Counted from the stretch's first letter, positions 42,335 to 51,163 are shown. The stretch is 64,000 nucleotides of DNA from DATKRB01 sp035532415 (GCA_035532415.1 DATKRB010000055.1:1-64000); one strand, 5' to 3'. The notes: generated by a model not told the origin, from the letters alone. Made by a program: numbers and translations.

Positions 42335-42681
42335 CAGCTGGCCCCACTCGTCACCGGCGCCGGCGCGCGGGTACGGGCGGGCGGGCTGGTGGGCGGCGTC
42401 AGAGCCGACGACGACGCGGGCGAGGAGCTTCCCGGCGTGGTCGGACCGGACGACCCTTGGGAGGCGGCCGGCGTCTGCGTCGCCGGCACGCTGGCATGAT
42501 GGCCCGGGAGGGCCTTGCTGACGTACAGCCCGAGAACGCCGACGGCGGCGACGACGCCGACCCCGATGCTCTTCGTGATCGAACCCACCCGGACGAGGGA
42601 CGCGTCACGGCGGCCCAGCGCGAAACGCTCGCGTGCCCCGGGAGGTTCGTGGCGGATGGGGGTCACCGATCCAGCGTACAA
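42334..42681 (-). CDS. small single-span protein with Ser/Pro/Thr-rich tail, locus B
   Basis: 115 residues: a basic cytoplasmic head, one span (about 34-55, ITKSIGVGVVAAVGVLGLYV) and a low-complexity outer tail rich in Ser, Thr, Pro and Ala. No domain is recognised. Its last base is shared with the apbE start codon, so it is expressed with that gene. The tail resembles the linker of the locus A FMN-binding protein but has no FMN-binding domain after it, so it may be a truncated relative. Confidence 0.65.
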   Translation of the reverse strand: MYAGSVTPIRHEPPGARERFALGRRDASLVRVGSITKSIGVGVVAAVGVLGLYVSKALPGHHASVPATQTPAASQGSSGPTTPGSSSPASSSALTPPTSPPARTRAPAPVTSGAS

Positions 42682-42731
42682 ACCGATCCTGACGACCAGA
42701 TGACACCGTCCCGCCTGGAGTTAAGAAGCTC

Positions 42732-44072
42732 CTAAAGGCGCCGGGCACCCTCGGCGTCCGCCCCGCGGCCGGGGCCCGGGACGTCCCCCGGCCCTCCGCC
42801 GGCGGCCACCCGCCCGTGCGGGGCCGGCGACGGCTCGCGTCGCGGTGTCCCCCTGCGCCACGAGACCTCCATGCGGGCGCCGCCCAACGGTGCCCGGCCG
42901 ACCGACCAGGTTCCCTGCGTCGCCCGGACGACCGAGTCGGCGATGGCCAGGCCGAGGCCGGTGCCGCCCGGCGATTCCGTCGCTCGGTGGAACCGATCGA
43001 AGATCAACGGGCGCTGGTCGTCCGAGATGCCCGGCCCGGTGTCGTCCACCTGCATCCCGACCCGGTTGCCCGAAACCCGGACCCGCACCTCCACCCGGCC
43101 GCCGGCTCCCGCGTACTTGCATGCGTTGTCGACCAGGACCCCGGTGAGCCGGTCGATCCAGTCCGCCGGGGCCTGCACGATCAGCGGACCCTCACCCGTC
43201 CCGAAGAATCGCAGCTCGACGCCACGGGTCTCGGCCACCGCCTGAAACCGGTCGGTGCATGCGGCGGAGACGGCCGCGAGATCCGAGCTCTCGCCCGGGC
43301 GGGTCTCGGCCTGTTCGCCGTCGGCCCGTGCCAACCACATCAGGTCGTCGACGATCCGTCGGAGACGCCGGCCCTCCCCGGCCACCCGGGTGAGGACGCT
43401 CCGGTAGGTCTCGGTGTCCCGGGGACGGCTCAGGGCCAGGTCGACCTCCGCCTCGATGACGCTCAGCGGGGTCCGCAACTCGTGTGAGGCGTCGGCGGTG
43501 AACGCCGCCTGGCGACGCCGCACCAGCTCGAGGGGCGCGGAGGCCCGCAGGCCGATCGCCAAGGCACCTCCGAACACGGCTACGAGGAGCGCTATCCCGA
43601 AGACGAGCTCGGGAACCCAGAGCACGGCCCGGACGTGCTCGATCTCGGCAACGCTCTGACCGGCGACCAGCCAGTCGGACCCGACCTTCACGGCCCGGAA
43701 CCGGAATTGCGTCTGGCCGACGGGCATCGTGGTCGGGACGGTGCTCCAGCCCCGGCGCGGCAGGGTCGGAGCGCCGGCGGTCAGTGCCGTGACCGCCCCG
43801 CTCGGCGCGACCTTCCAGACGAACGAAGGCGCGTCGTCGATGTCCGAACCCCCGGCGACGGTCGGGGAGAACTTGGGATCGCCGGCGGGCAACGTCAGGG
43901 CGTTCGCGCCCACGAGCCGCTCGGACAGGCGGACGTCCACCTCGGTCGTGAGCCGATGGACCACGACGAGATTGAGAACGACGACGGCGACGACGTAGCA
44001 CGCCATCACGAGCAGCGTCGCGACGGCCGCGACCTTGGCGGCATGGGATCGGTTGGCTCGGCCGGCACTCAC
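42732..44072 (-). CDS. membrane sensor histidine kinase, locus B
   Basis: 446 residues. Two spans around an outer sensor domain, then H box FTADASHELRTPLSVIEAEV, N box VLVDNACKYAGAGG, G1 VDDTGPGISDDQRPLIFDRF and G2 GGTGLGLAIADSVVRATQGT. Full-length paralogue of the kinase at 26291, sharing VAAVATLLVM and VVHRLTTEVDVRLSERL in the sensor part. The GTG start overlaps the response-regulator stop (GTGA). It probably senses envelope redox or metal state and controls the redox loci; the signal is inferred from gene position only. Confidence 0.9.
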   Translation of the reverse strand: MSAGRANRSHAAKVAAVATLLVMACYVVAVVVLNLVVVHRLTTEVDVRLSERLVGANALTLPAGDPKFSPTVAGGSDIDDAPSFVWKVAPSGAVTALTAGAPTLPRRGWSTVPTTMPVGQTQFRFRAVKVGSDWLVAGQSVAEIEHVRAVLWVPELVFGIALLVAVFGGALAIGLRASAPLELVRRRQAAFTADASHELRTPLSVIEAEVDLALSRPRDTETYRSVLTRVAGEGRRLRRIVDDLMWLARADGEQAETRPGESSDLAAVSAACTDRFQAVAETRGVELRFFGTGEGPLIVQAPADWIDRLTGVLVDNACKYAGAGGRVEVRVRVSGNRVGMQVDDTGPGISDDQRPLIFDRFHRATESPGGTGLGLAIADSVVRATQGTWSVGRAPLGGARMEVSWRRGTPRREPSPAPHGRVAAGGGPGDVPGPGRGADAEGARRL

Positions 44073-44737
44073 GATGCCACCAGGCGATAGCCGCTGCCCC
44101 GCACCGTCTCGATACGGGCTCGGCTCCCTTCGAGCTTCGCTCGGAGGCGGGCGATATGCACGTCGATCGTGTTGGAGCCGACCCCGTCGGACTCTTCGTC
44201 CCAGACCTGCAGAGCGATGGTCCGCCGGGTGATCACCGAGGGTGCGCGCCGGAGGAGGAGCTCTACGAGCGCGCACTCGGTTGCGGTCAGAGCGACCCTT
44301 TCGCCGTCTCTCGTCAGCTCCCGGGTGGCCGGATCGAACCGCAGGTCGGCGCATTGGAGCTGCGGGTCGAGCCTGAGGGCCGGTCGACGCTGGAGAGCCA
44401 GGAGCCGAGCGAGCAATTCGGAGAAGTCGAACGGCTTCACCAGGTAGTCGTCGGCACCGCTGTTGAGCCCGCTGACCCGGTCGGCCGGGGCATCCCGTGC
44501 GGTAAGCATGAGAATGGGCGTCCGCACACCCAGGCGCCGGGCCTCCTCGAGCACCTCGATCCCGCCCCTGTCGGGCATGCGCCAATCGAGAACGGCCACC
44601 TCGTACTCGTAGGCTCGCAGGCACTTCAACGCCGCACCGCCGTCGGCCACGGCGTCGACCACGTAGCCGTTCTCCCGGAGTCCGCGATCCAACACCGCTC
44701 GCAGGGCGGCGTCGTCCTCGGCTACGAGCACCCTCAC
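44069..44737 (-). CDS. OmpR/PhoB-family response regulator
   Basis: 222 residues. Receiver domain with acidic pair (VAEDDAALRAVLD), phospho-acceptor Asp in EVAVLDWRMPDRGG, Thr in MLTARD and Lys in YLVKPFDFSELL. The C-terminal winged helix has TATECALVELLLRRAPSVIT and NTIDVHIARLRAKLEG...GSGYRL. Pairs with the overlapping kinase, and could also take phosphate from the paralogous orphan kinase at 26291. Confidence 0.93.
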   Translation of the reverse strand: MRVLVAEDDAALRAVLDRGLRENGYVVDAVADGGAALKCLRAYEYEVAVLDWRMPDRGGIEVLEEARRLGVRTPILMLTARDAPADRVSGLNSGADDYLVKPFDFSELLARLLALQRRPALRLDPQLQCADLRFDPATRELTRDGERVALTATECALVELLLRRAPSVITRRTIALQVWDEESDGVGSNTIDVHIARLRAKLEGSRARIETVRGSGYRLVAS

Positions 44738-44946
44738 GACGGGCGGCAGTCCGTCGTGCTGCAGGGGCGGGGCTCGTGCACCGTCGTCAATCTAGACGGT
44801 GACGCCGGGAAGACCATGGCAACGTGAGCGGCCAGATCGGCCAGAAATCACGGTTGAGCTGGGTGGACTCGGATGCCCGGGAAACACGGGCAATACGGCG
44901 GCCACCGATCCCGACGCGACGACCCGACCGGCAGGACGGCGACGGT

Positions 44947-46389
44947 TCAGACGACGTACAGCAGACCGTCGGGGCCCTCGGCCACGGTCAGACGCCGTAG
45001 TCCGGTCGGCGCCGGCCCGATCTCGACGTTGCCGTTCGCAGGGTTGAACTGCGAGCCGTGGCAGGGGCAGACCAGAAGGTTGGCGGACCGGGCGTACCCG
45101 ACCGTGCACCCCGCATGCGGGCAGACCGCGTCGTAGGCCACGAAACTGCCCGAAACCGGATGCAGGACGAGAGAAGGGTCTCCGGTCCGGGGATCCGAGA
45201 AGCTGGCTGCCCCGCCGACCGGGACGTCCTTGGCCGGACCGACCGCGGTCCCCGGCGGTTTGGCCGGGACGGTCGTGGTCGGACCGGTCGCGGTCCCCGG
45301 CGGTTTGGCCGGGACGGTCGTGGTCGGACCGGTCGCGGTCGACGGCGTCGTGGCCGGACCGGTCGTGGTGGTGGTCCCCGACCCAGGCCGGCCACCGGGC
45401 AGGGTGACCGAATGGGAGCTCGGTGACGGCGCGCCCCCGACGGCGCGCCCGACGGCGGCGGCCGCCCCGGCGACGACCAGGCTGACTGCACCTGCAGCGA
45501 CGGCGGCCATCCCGCCGAGCACCAGCTGGCGCCGGTCGAGGTCGTCGGGTCCCCGGCTGAGCAGGCTTTTGCGCTCGTCGGCGAGGAAGGGGCATCGGGC
45601 CACGTCGCAGGGTGCCCTGCGGAGGGCCCGGCACCGATCGTCCTCGTAGTTCCCGCAGACACCCTGTATGACCGTGAACGGGACCGCCACCAGGTTCGCA
45701 GGCCCGAGGTTCTGCTCGTGGCGGCTCCACGACGCCACGAGCGCGTCGATCGAGAGGACCCCGCCCGAGCCGGCCAGGATCAGCGGCGTCCACGCGAAGA
45801 AGAAGGCGATATCGGCCCCCGTGTAGTACGGCGACGAGTGGAAGCTGACCGTGAGGAAGAGGGTGAAGGAAAGGACCAGGCCGCCGATGGCGGCCGCACG
45901 GCTCCAGAGGCCGACGAGCGTGCCGATGCCGACGGCGAGCTCGCCCAGGGCGATGAGCACGCCGATCGGGGTCGCGAATTGCAGGAAGTGCCCGAGCAAC
46001 GAGTGCAGCGGGCTGACCCGCTCAGCAGCGATGAGCTGCGCCTGAATGCTCGAAGGGCTGTTGGCGTTGAAGAAGTTCGGATTGGCGAGCTTCTGCAGGC
46101 CGGCGAAGGAGAAGGTGAAGCCGAGGAAGGCCCGCAACGGCAGCAGTGCCCACCCGGCCAGCGCCAGGGAGCGGCGCGGCGGAGCGAGAGAGAGCCACCG
46201 GCGATCCTCCGGTGGAGCGCTCCGTGCCGGGGGCTTGTCAGGTCGCCGGCCCTGACTGCCGGCGGGGCCGGCGGGGCGTCGTGAAGGTCCGCCGCCCGTC
46301 CTGTTGCGCCCGCGCCCGACTCCGCGCCCGCCCCGCGACCGATCGCCGGGGGATCGTCCCCCGGCTCCCTCGGGGGGGACCTTCTCCAT
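44947..46389 (-). CDS. DoxD-like membrane domain fused to a Rieske [2Fe-2S] domain
   Basis: 480 residues. A Gly/Arg/Pro-rich disordered head (about 1-65) leads to four spans of a DoxD/DoxX-type domain (LLPLRAFLGFTFSFAGLQKL, GVLIALGELAVGIGTLVGLW, LSFTLFLTVSFHSSPYYTGA). A Cys-rich cytoplasmic loop follows (GVCGNYEDDRCRALRRAPCD, ARCPFLADE), then another span (AAVAAGAVSLVVAGAAAAVG), a Thr/Pro linker with 15-residue repeats, and an outer Rieske domain with CPHAGC and CPCHGS. DoxD with a Rieske centre suggests electron transfer to or from quinone on the outer face. Confidence 0.85.
   Translation of the reverse strand: MEKVPPEGAGGRSPGDRSRGGRGVGRGRNRTGGGPSRRPAGPAGSQGRRPDKPPARSAPPEDRRWLSLAPPRRSLALAGWALLPLRAFLGFTFSFAGLQKLANPNFFNANSPSSIQAQLIAAERVSPLHSLLGHFLQFATPIGVLIALGELAVGIGTLVGLWSRAAAIGGLVLSFTLFLTVSFHSSPYYTGADIAFFFAWTPLILAGSGGVLSIDALVASWSRHEQNLGPANLVAVPFTVIQGVCGNYEDDRCRALRRAPCDVARCPFLADERKSLLSRGPDDLDRRQLVLGGMAAVAAGAVSLVVAGAAAAVGRAVGGAPSPSSHSVTLPGGRPGSGTTTTTGPATTPSTATGPTTTVPAKPPGTATGPTTTVPAKPPGTAVGPAKDVPVGGAASFSDPRTGDPSLVLHPVSGSFVAYDAVCPHAGCTVGYARSANLLVCPCHGSQFNPANGNVEIGPAPTGLRRLTVAEGPDGLLYVV
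45247..45336 (-). repeat. two 45-bp tandem repeats in the linker of the DoxD-Rieske gene
   Basis: Two identical 45-base units encode the 15-residue repeat TATGPTTTVPAKPPG, followed by a third partial version (TAVGPAK). It lengthens the flexible linker between the membrane part and the Rieske domain; copy number may vary between strains. Confidence 0.85.
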
Positions 46390-46431
46390 CGCCAGAGTAT
46401 GGCACGACGGGCCGAGCGGGCCCGTGAGGGA

Positions 46432-48576
46432 TCAACCGGTTTGCGGGTGGGTCGGGGTGGTCCCGTTGGCGAGCAGGATGTCGAAGCCGTCAGGGGTGTT
46501 GAGGAGACCGGTGGCCGTGCCCGCCTTGTCGGTCAGGCCGTACTGCCAGACGATGGTGTCGTACGTCGGGTCGATGACGACGACCCGGTTCCGGTAGTCG
46601 TCGTTCACCATGATCAGCCCGTTGGGAAGCCGCTCCGCGAGCGAGGGCCTCTTGAGCATGCCGTCACCGGCCTTCACATCGTAGGACCAGGTGATCTGCC
46701 CGGCGCGGGTGAAGGTGAGGATCCGGCCCTCTGCCGGGGGGTCGTAGTCCGCCAGGAGGTAGAGGTCGGGCCCGAGCTGCTGGGGGTCGGAAGGGTAGTT
46801 GACGGTTGGCAGCTGCAACGTCCAGACCATCTGCCCCGATTGCGTGTACTCGGTGATCCACGAACCGTTTATCTCGGAGACCAGGACGTCGCCGTTGGCG
46901 AGCGGGGTGTCGCCGTTCGGGTAGCCGACGCTCTGCGGCGGGTTGTGGACGGCCACGCCGTTGGTGCCGATCTGGCTGATCGGGGTGCCGCTCGGCGAGA
47001 TGAACAGGATCCGGTCGTTCGACGCGTCAGCGACCGTCACGACACCGCTCTTCAGGAGGTACGCGTCGTCGGGCTGGTCGAGGTACCCGGGGGCGGTCCC
47101 GGGTACCCCTGGATGGCCGTACTGCCAGAGGAGCTTCCCGGAGGGAAAGGCGATCTTCACGATCGTGTCATTGTTCTCCTGGTTCGAGATGATCCCGGTT
47201 CCCTTGCCGAAGAAGAACGCGTCGTCGGGGAAGTAGAAGCCGCCGGGCGGCGGGGGCATCGTGGCCGACGGGTACTGCCACTGGAGGTTGCGGGCAGCGT
47301 CCATGACCAGGAGGCGGTTGTTCCCCCGGTCGGCGATGAGGAGACGCCCACTGAACGGTGCCCCGGCTGCCGCCCCGCCGACCGGGCCGCCGTAGCGGCT
47401 CGGTCGCAGCGAGATCACCGACTGCAGGGACCCCGACGCGATGCCCGCCTGGTCCTGTCCCGATTGACTGGCCACCTCGCCGCCGACCAGGTAACCGACA
47501 GCCGCCGCTCCCTCGCCCACGGTCGCGTAACCGGCGAAGGCCACCGCCTGGGGGAGGAGGCCGGCGTCGCGCACCTTGCCCGTCGAGGGGTCGAATTCGT
47601 ACATCTGCGTGAGGGTCTGGCCACCGGCGGTCTGGCCGCCCGCAAGGTAAAGGTGCTGGTCGATCACGAAGGCGGCGGCTCCGTACAGCGGCTGGGGGAG
47701 CTTTCCGACCACCTTTGCCGAGTGGGTCGTGGGGTCGATCCTCTGGATGTCGGCGGTGACGACCGCTGCCCCGCCGTTCCCGGTGGCGGTCTGGCCGCCG
47801 AAGGCGTACACCTGACCGCCGAGTGCGGCGACGGCGGGGTACCGGACGGCGACGGGGAGCTTCGCCGTCACCGAGAACCGCACGCCGTCGGTGGTGGCGA
47901 GGACCGTCGGGAGATAGGTCTGCCCGTCGTAGCCGCCGATCAGGTACGCCGTGGTCGATGTCGACGACCTGGTCTTCGTCCTGGTCCTCGTCGAGACGGT
48001 GGCCACGGCGAGGTCGGAACGCGGCTGGGGGAGCTGAGCGACCACCTGGCCGGTGACGGTCCCGGAACCCGACCCGGGCGGAAGGGTGATCGACTGCACG
48101 TTCGCGACCGTGGCCGGGGAGCCGCCGCCGAACACGAAGGACGACGTGCCGAGCATCGCACCTGCTCCATCGTGTACTGCTGCTGCCAACGACCCGACGG
48201 GCGTGGAGATCCCCGTCGCCGGGTCCAGCCTGAAGGCACCGCTGACCGAGGCCCCCGAGGGGACCAGGCCCCCGAGGATGTCGAGCTTGCCCCGATCGAC
48301 AACGACCGCCTCGCGCGAGATCGGTGCACCGAGCTGCCATGGTTCGATGCCCGCCTCGAGGGACGGGGGGCCGCCGGCGAGCGTCGCGCGGCGAGGGTGC
48401 GAGCCGGGTATCCCGTTGGAAGGTGCGGTCGACGTCGCGCGGGAAGGTGCGGTCGACCCGCCGCCGGAGACCGCCACCGTCAACGCCCCCACCAGGATCG
48501 CGAGTGACACCAGTGCGGCAAGGAACCGGCGTCTCCGAACCCGAACGCGACGACTCGCCCTGGCCCTGTGCTGCAC
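46432..48576 (-). CDS. membrane-anchored double beta-propeller protein (Kelch-like plus PQQ/NHL-like)
   Basis: 714 residues. Basic head and anchor (about 19-38, FLAALVSLAILVGALTVAVS), then Kelch-type repeats in about 80-390 (DILGGLVPSGASVSG, AYLIGGYDGQTYLP, VYAFGGQTATGNGG, LYLAGGQTAGGQTL). A second propeller in about 410-700 has repeats with W-x-Y and N-D/N-R patterns (LLIADRGNNRLLVMDAARNL, VTVADASNDRILFISPSGTP, MVNDDYRNRVVVIDPTYDTI). It is a surface protein for binding or for an unknown enzymatic role. It ends just before the DoxD-Rieske gene on the same strand. Confidence 0.8.
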   Translation of the reverse strand: MQHRARASRRVRVRRRRFLAALVSLAILVGALTVAVSGGGSTAPSRATSTAPSNGIPGSHPRRATLAGGPPSLEAGIEPWQLGAPISREAVVVDRGKLDILGGLVPSGASVSGAFRLDPATGISTPVGSLAAAVHDGAGAMLGTSSFVFGGGSPATVANVQSITLPPGSGSGTVTGQVVAQLPQPRSDLAVATVSTRTRTKTRSSTSTTAYLIGGYDGQTYLPTVLATTDGVRFSVTAKLPVAVRYPAVAALGGQVYAFGGQTATGNGGAAVVTADIQRIDPTTHSAKVVGKLPQPLYGAAAFVIDQHLYLAGGQTAGGQTLTQMYEFDPSTGKVRDAGLLPQAVAFAGYATVGEGAAAVGYLVGGEVASQSGQDQAGIASGSLQSVISLRPSRYGGPVGGAAAGAPFSGRLLIADRGNNRLLVMDAARNLQWQYPSATMPPPPGGFYFPDDAFFFGKGTGIISNQENNDTIVKIAFPSGKLLWQYGHPGVPGTAPGYLDQPDDAYLLKSGVVTVADASNDRILFISPSGTPISQIGTNGVAVHNPPQSVGYPNGDTPLANGDVLVSEINGSWITEYTQSGQMVWTLQLPTVNYPSDPQQLGPDLYLLADYDPPAEGRILTFTRAGQITWSYDVKAGDGMLKRPSLAERLPNGLIMVNDDYRNRVVVIDPTYDTIVWQYGLTDKAGTATGLLNTPDGFDILLANGTTPTHPQTG

Positions 48577-48612
48577 CCCTCTTTTCTACAGGATCGTCCG
48601 ACCGGCGCAGGG

Positions 48613-49383
48613 TCATGACCAGACCGGTCTCCTCCGGGCGGCAAGGGGCTCTGCCGCCCGGTGCCATCGTGCAGCGGCCTCGGTCCGGTTCCTGAGGCCG
48701 GTCTTGGTGTAGATGTGCTCGAGATGCTTGTCCACCGTGCGAGCACTTATCCCGAGGCGCCGACCGACCTGGTCGTTGGTGAGCCCGCTGGCCACGAGCG
48801 ATAGCACGTCGGCCTCGCGCGAGCTGAGCTCCGCGGCGGCGGGCGCGTCGGTGAAGAGGCGGTCGAGATGTCCGACCCGGGCAGCGCCGGCAGCCAGAGG
48901 ACGGCGCAGGGCGTCGAGCCGATCGACGTCGGCCGCCGAGAAGTCTCTCCTCTTGCGATCGACGGCCACGCACAGGAGGCGTTCGGAGTCGACGGGAACG
49001 GAGAACGCGACCTGGTGCTCGACCCCGAGCGAGCGGAAGAGCTCGCCGTACACCGTCCGACGGTGGTACTCGCTCCTGCTGATGAGGTCCGAGATCCTCA
49101 GCGGGTACCCCGGGCCACCGCGGGTGTGCGTGGCAAGGGGCCATGGTTCGACCCGATCGATGCGCTCAAAGGTGATCTGATCGACGACCGAGAGGAAGCC
49201 GTCCGGCCAGGACCGGACCGTGGGCCCGGAGAACCCGAACTGGGAGACGACGGCACTGTCCGCGCCCAGGACGGCCACCGCTGACGCCAACGTGGCCTCG
49301 GCGAGCTCCTGTGCGGTGGTGGCCTCGGCGACCCTGCCCATCGCCGACAGCACCCCTCGAAGGTCGACCTGTCCCATGTCCAC
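48613..49383 (-). CDS. LuxR-type transcriptional regulator with GAF-like sensor domain
   Basis: 256 residues. The N-terminal 175 residues look like a GAF domain (AEATLASAVAVLGADSAVVS, VAFSVPVDSERLLCVAVDRK). The C-terminal LuxR HTH is ELSSREADVLSLVASGLTND followed by QVGRRLGISARTVDKHLEHI. No receiver domain. It lies just upstream, on the same strand, of the propeller gene and may control it and the DoxD-Rieske gene. ATG at 49383, with a second ATG two codons on. Confidence 0.85.
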   Translation of the reverse strand: MDMGQVDLRGVLSAMGRVAEATTAQELAEATLASAVAVLGADSAVVSQFGFSGPTVRSWPDGFLSVVDQITFERIDRVEPWPLATHTRGGPGYPLRISDLISRSEYHRRTVYGELFRSLGVEHQVAFSVPVDSERLLCVAVDRKRRDFSAADVDRLDALRRPLAAGAARVGHLDRLFTDAPAAAELSSREADVLSLVASGLTNDQVGRRLGISARTVDKHLEHIYTKTGLRNRTEAAARWHRAAEPLAARRRPVWS

Positions 49384-49544
49384 CCCTCGCTCCTTACGAC
49401 GCTACCCGGGAATGCCGATACGCGAGATGACGTATTGAGCGGGCCCGGCGATCGGCGTTACGACTGAACCAGAGGGAAAGTGGCCGTCACGGACCTCGTG
49501 CTCGAAACCCGGCCATAGCTCGAAACCCCGCCATAGGAGGAACG

Positions 49545-49841
49545 ATGGAGTTCGTCCAGATCATCGAGTTCACGACGACTCGGATCGACGAGGTGGAGGC
49601 GCTGGTGGACGAATGGCGGGCCAAGACGCAAGGGACGAGGAACGCCCGCCGGAGCACGCTCACCCGGGACTGTGGAAAGCCGAGCACGTACCTGAACATC
49701 GTGGAGTTCCCCTCCTACGAGGAGGCCATGGCCAACTCGGCGCTGCCCGAGACCGCCGCCCTGGCCAAAGGCATCGCCGAGCTCTGCGACGGTCCGCCGG
49801 CGTTCCGGGATCTCGACGTGTACCGGGCCTACCGGGATTGA
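49545..49841 (+). CDS. small dimeric alpha/beta-barrel-like protein
   Basis: 98 residues: VQIIEFTTTRIDEVEALVDE, then STYLNIVEFPSYEEAMANSA, then terminal DLDVYRAY. The pattern of beta strand, helix, strand with conserved acidic ends resembles the ABM/EthD-like stress-responsive barrel fold. The function is unknown. GGAGGAACG precedes the ATG. It is followed 43 bases later by a DUF1059 gene on the same strand. Confidence 0.7.
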   Translation: MEFVQIIEFTTTRIDEVEALVDEWRAKTQGTRNARRSTLTRDCGKPSTYLNIVEFPSYEEAMANSALPETAALAKGIAELCDGPPAFRDLDVYRAYRD

Positions 49842-49884
49842 CCATCAGGGGCGCCGACCAGGGCGCCGACGGAGGGGAGGGGCC

Positions 49885-50076
49885 ATGAGCCGGAAAGTCG
49901 CCGACTGCAGGGATTTCCCGAGCGAGAACGCTTGCACGCTCACGATCTCGGGCGAGGAGGGTGAGGTGCTCACCGCCGCCGTGCAGCACGCCGTCTCCGC
50001 CCACGGGCACGAGGAGACCGACGAGTTGCGCACCTGGCTACGGACGAACCTGAAGGACGAGGCGTCGGTCGTCTGA
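49885..50076 (+). CDS. DUF1059 small protein
   Basis: 63 residues: VADCRDFPSENACTLTISGE, then VLTAAVQHAVSAHGHEETDE. Cys, His and acidic positions match DUF1059 proteins of unknown function, common in actinobacteria. GGAGGGGAGG precedes the ATG. Probably co-transcribed with the preceding gene. Confidence 0.8.
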   Translation: MSRKVADCRDFPSENACTLTISGEEGEVLTAAVQHAVSAHGHEETDELRTWLRTNLKDEASVV

Positions 50077-50187
50077 CACCATCGCCTGTGATGCCTTCGG
50101 GGGTGTCCCCGAAGGGCGCTCTTTTCGGTCGACCGAAAGGTGGACGCGGGCGCTCCGGTCCGGGCCGACCAGGTGGTCCCGGCCTGA

Positions 50188-50493
50188 TCAGACGTATCGC
50201 CTGCCGATCTCGTCGAGCCCGGAACGCCCCAGGTCGTCCGCCGTCATGCAGATCCGGAACTTCACTGCCGCGTTGAAGGCCAGAAAGAGCGGCTCGGCCA
50301 GCGCCGGGACACCGGACGGATCCTGCAGGTCGACGACCATGATGGCGCCGCGACGCCCATCGCGCTCGGAGAAGTACGCCGCCTCCGGCTTGATCTCGGC
50401 CAGGACCTTCCCGATGGTCTCTCCGATGGTTCCGGCCCGGACCATCGAATTGAACGGCTCGATCGGAAATTCGACTTCCAACAACATTCTCAT
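50188..50493 (-). CDS. small protein of unknown function
   Basis: 101 residues: MRMLLEVEFPIEPFNSMVRA, GTIGETIGKVLAEIKPEAAY, FSERDGRRGAIMVVDLQDPS, PLFLAFNAAVKFRICMTADD. It resembles small alpha/beta barrel proteins annotated without function, often near PPOX or stress genes. GAGGGG lies upstream of the ATG. It faces away from the PPOX-class gene, so the two share a 200-base promoter region. Confidence 0.75.
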   Translation of the reverse strand: MRMLLEVEFPIEPFNSMVRAGTIGETIGKVLAEIKPEAAYFSERDGRRGAIMVVDLQDPSGVPALAEPLFLAFNAAVKFRICMTADDLGRSGLDEIGRRYV

Positions 50494-50693
50494 GACTGAC
50501 CCTCCCCTCGGTGACGTTCCGGATGCTACGCCGATCCGACCTTCTCCGCCCTTCCCACATACCCGGCCGGTCTGCACCGACGAACTCGACGCCGCGCCTG
50601 CACCTGAGGCACGCTGAGGTCCGCACACCCGTGCCCGATCGACCCGCCGTCGTCGTACGATGCCGGCGGGTCGGACCGACGTCAGGAGAGACG

Positions 50694-51158
50694 ATGCCCA
50701 GGGAACAACGCCGCGGACGGCGGATCGCCATGACCCCGGCGGAGTTCGACGGGTTCCTCGCCGAGGAACGGACCTGCCGGGTGGCGACCGTGGGGGCCGA
50801 CGGAGCCCCTCACAACGTGCCCCTGTGGTTCGTGTGGGACGGGTCTTCCCTGTGGCTGAACTCCGTCGTGAAGAGCCAGCGCTGGGTCGACATCGGCCGC
50901 GACCCGCGGGTCAGCGTGGTGGTCGACGCCGGTGTCGACTACAGCGAGCTCCGGGGGGCCGAGCTCATCGGTTCGCTGGCCCAGGTGGGCGAGGCTCCCC
51001 GCACCGCCGCCCCCGAGCCGCAGCTCACGGGGCCCGAGCGGCTGTTCGCCGAGAAGTACGCCGGCACCGACCGCTTCACGCCCGATGGCCGTCACGCGTG
51101 GTTGCGGCTCAACCCCGACAAGGTCGTGACCTGGGACTTCCGGAAGATGGGGGGCTGA
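50694..51158 (+). CDS. PPOX-class oxidoreductase, probably F420-dependent
   Basis: 154 residues of the split beta-barrel flavin/deazaflavin family: FLAEERTCRVATVGADGAPH, NVPLWFVWDGSSLWLNSVVK, SQRWVDIGRDPRVSVVVDAG, YAGTDRFTPDGRHAWLRLNP. The VATVG...PHNVPLWF start is typical of PPOX-class F420-dependent proteins of actinobacteria. CAGGAGAG fixes the ATG. The next gene starts 5 bases after its stop, giving a three-gene operon with the hydrolase and O-methyltransferase. Confidence 0.8.
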   Translation: MPREQRRGRRIAMTPAEFDGFLAEERTCRVATVGADGAPHNVPLWFVWDGSSLWLNSVVKSQRWVDIGRDPRVSVVVDAGVDYSELRGAELIGSLAQVGEAPRTAAPEPQLTGPERLFAEKYAGTDRFTPDGRHAWLRLNPDKVVTWDFRKMGG

Positions 51159-51163
51159 GCCCG

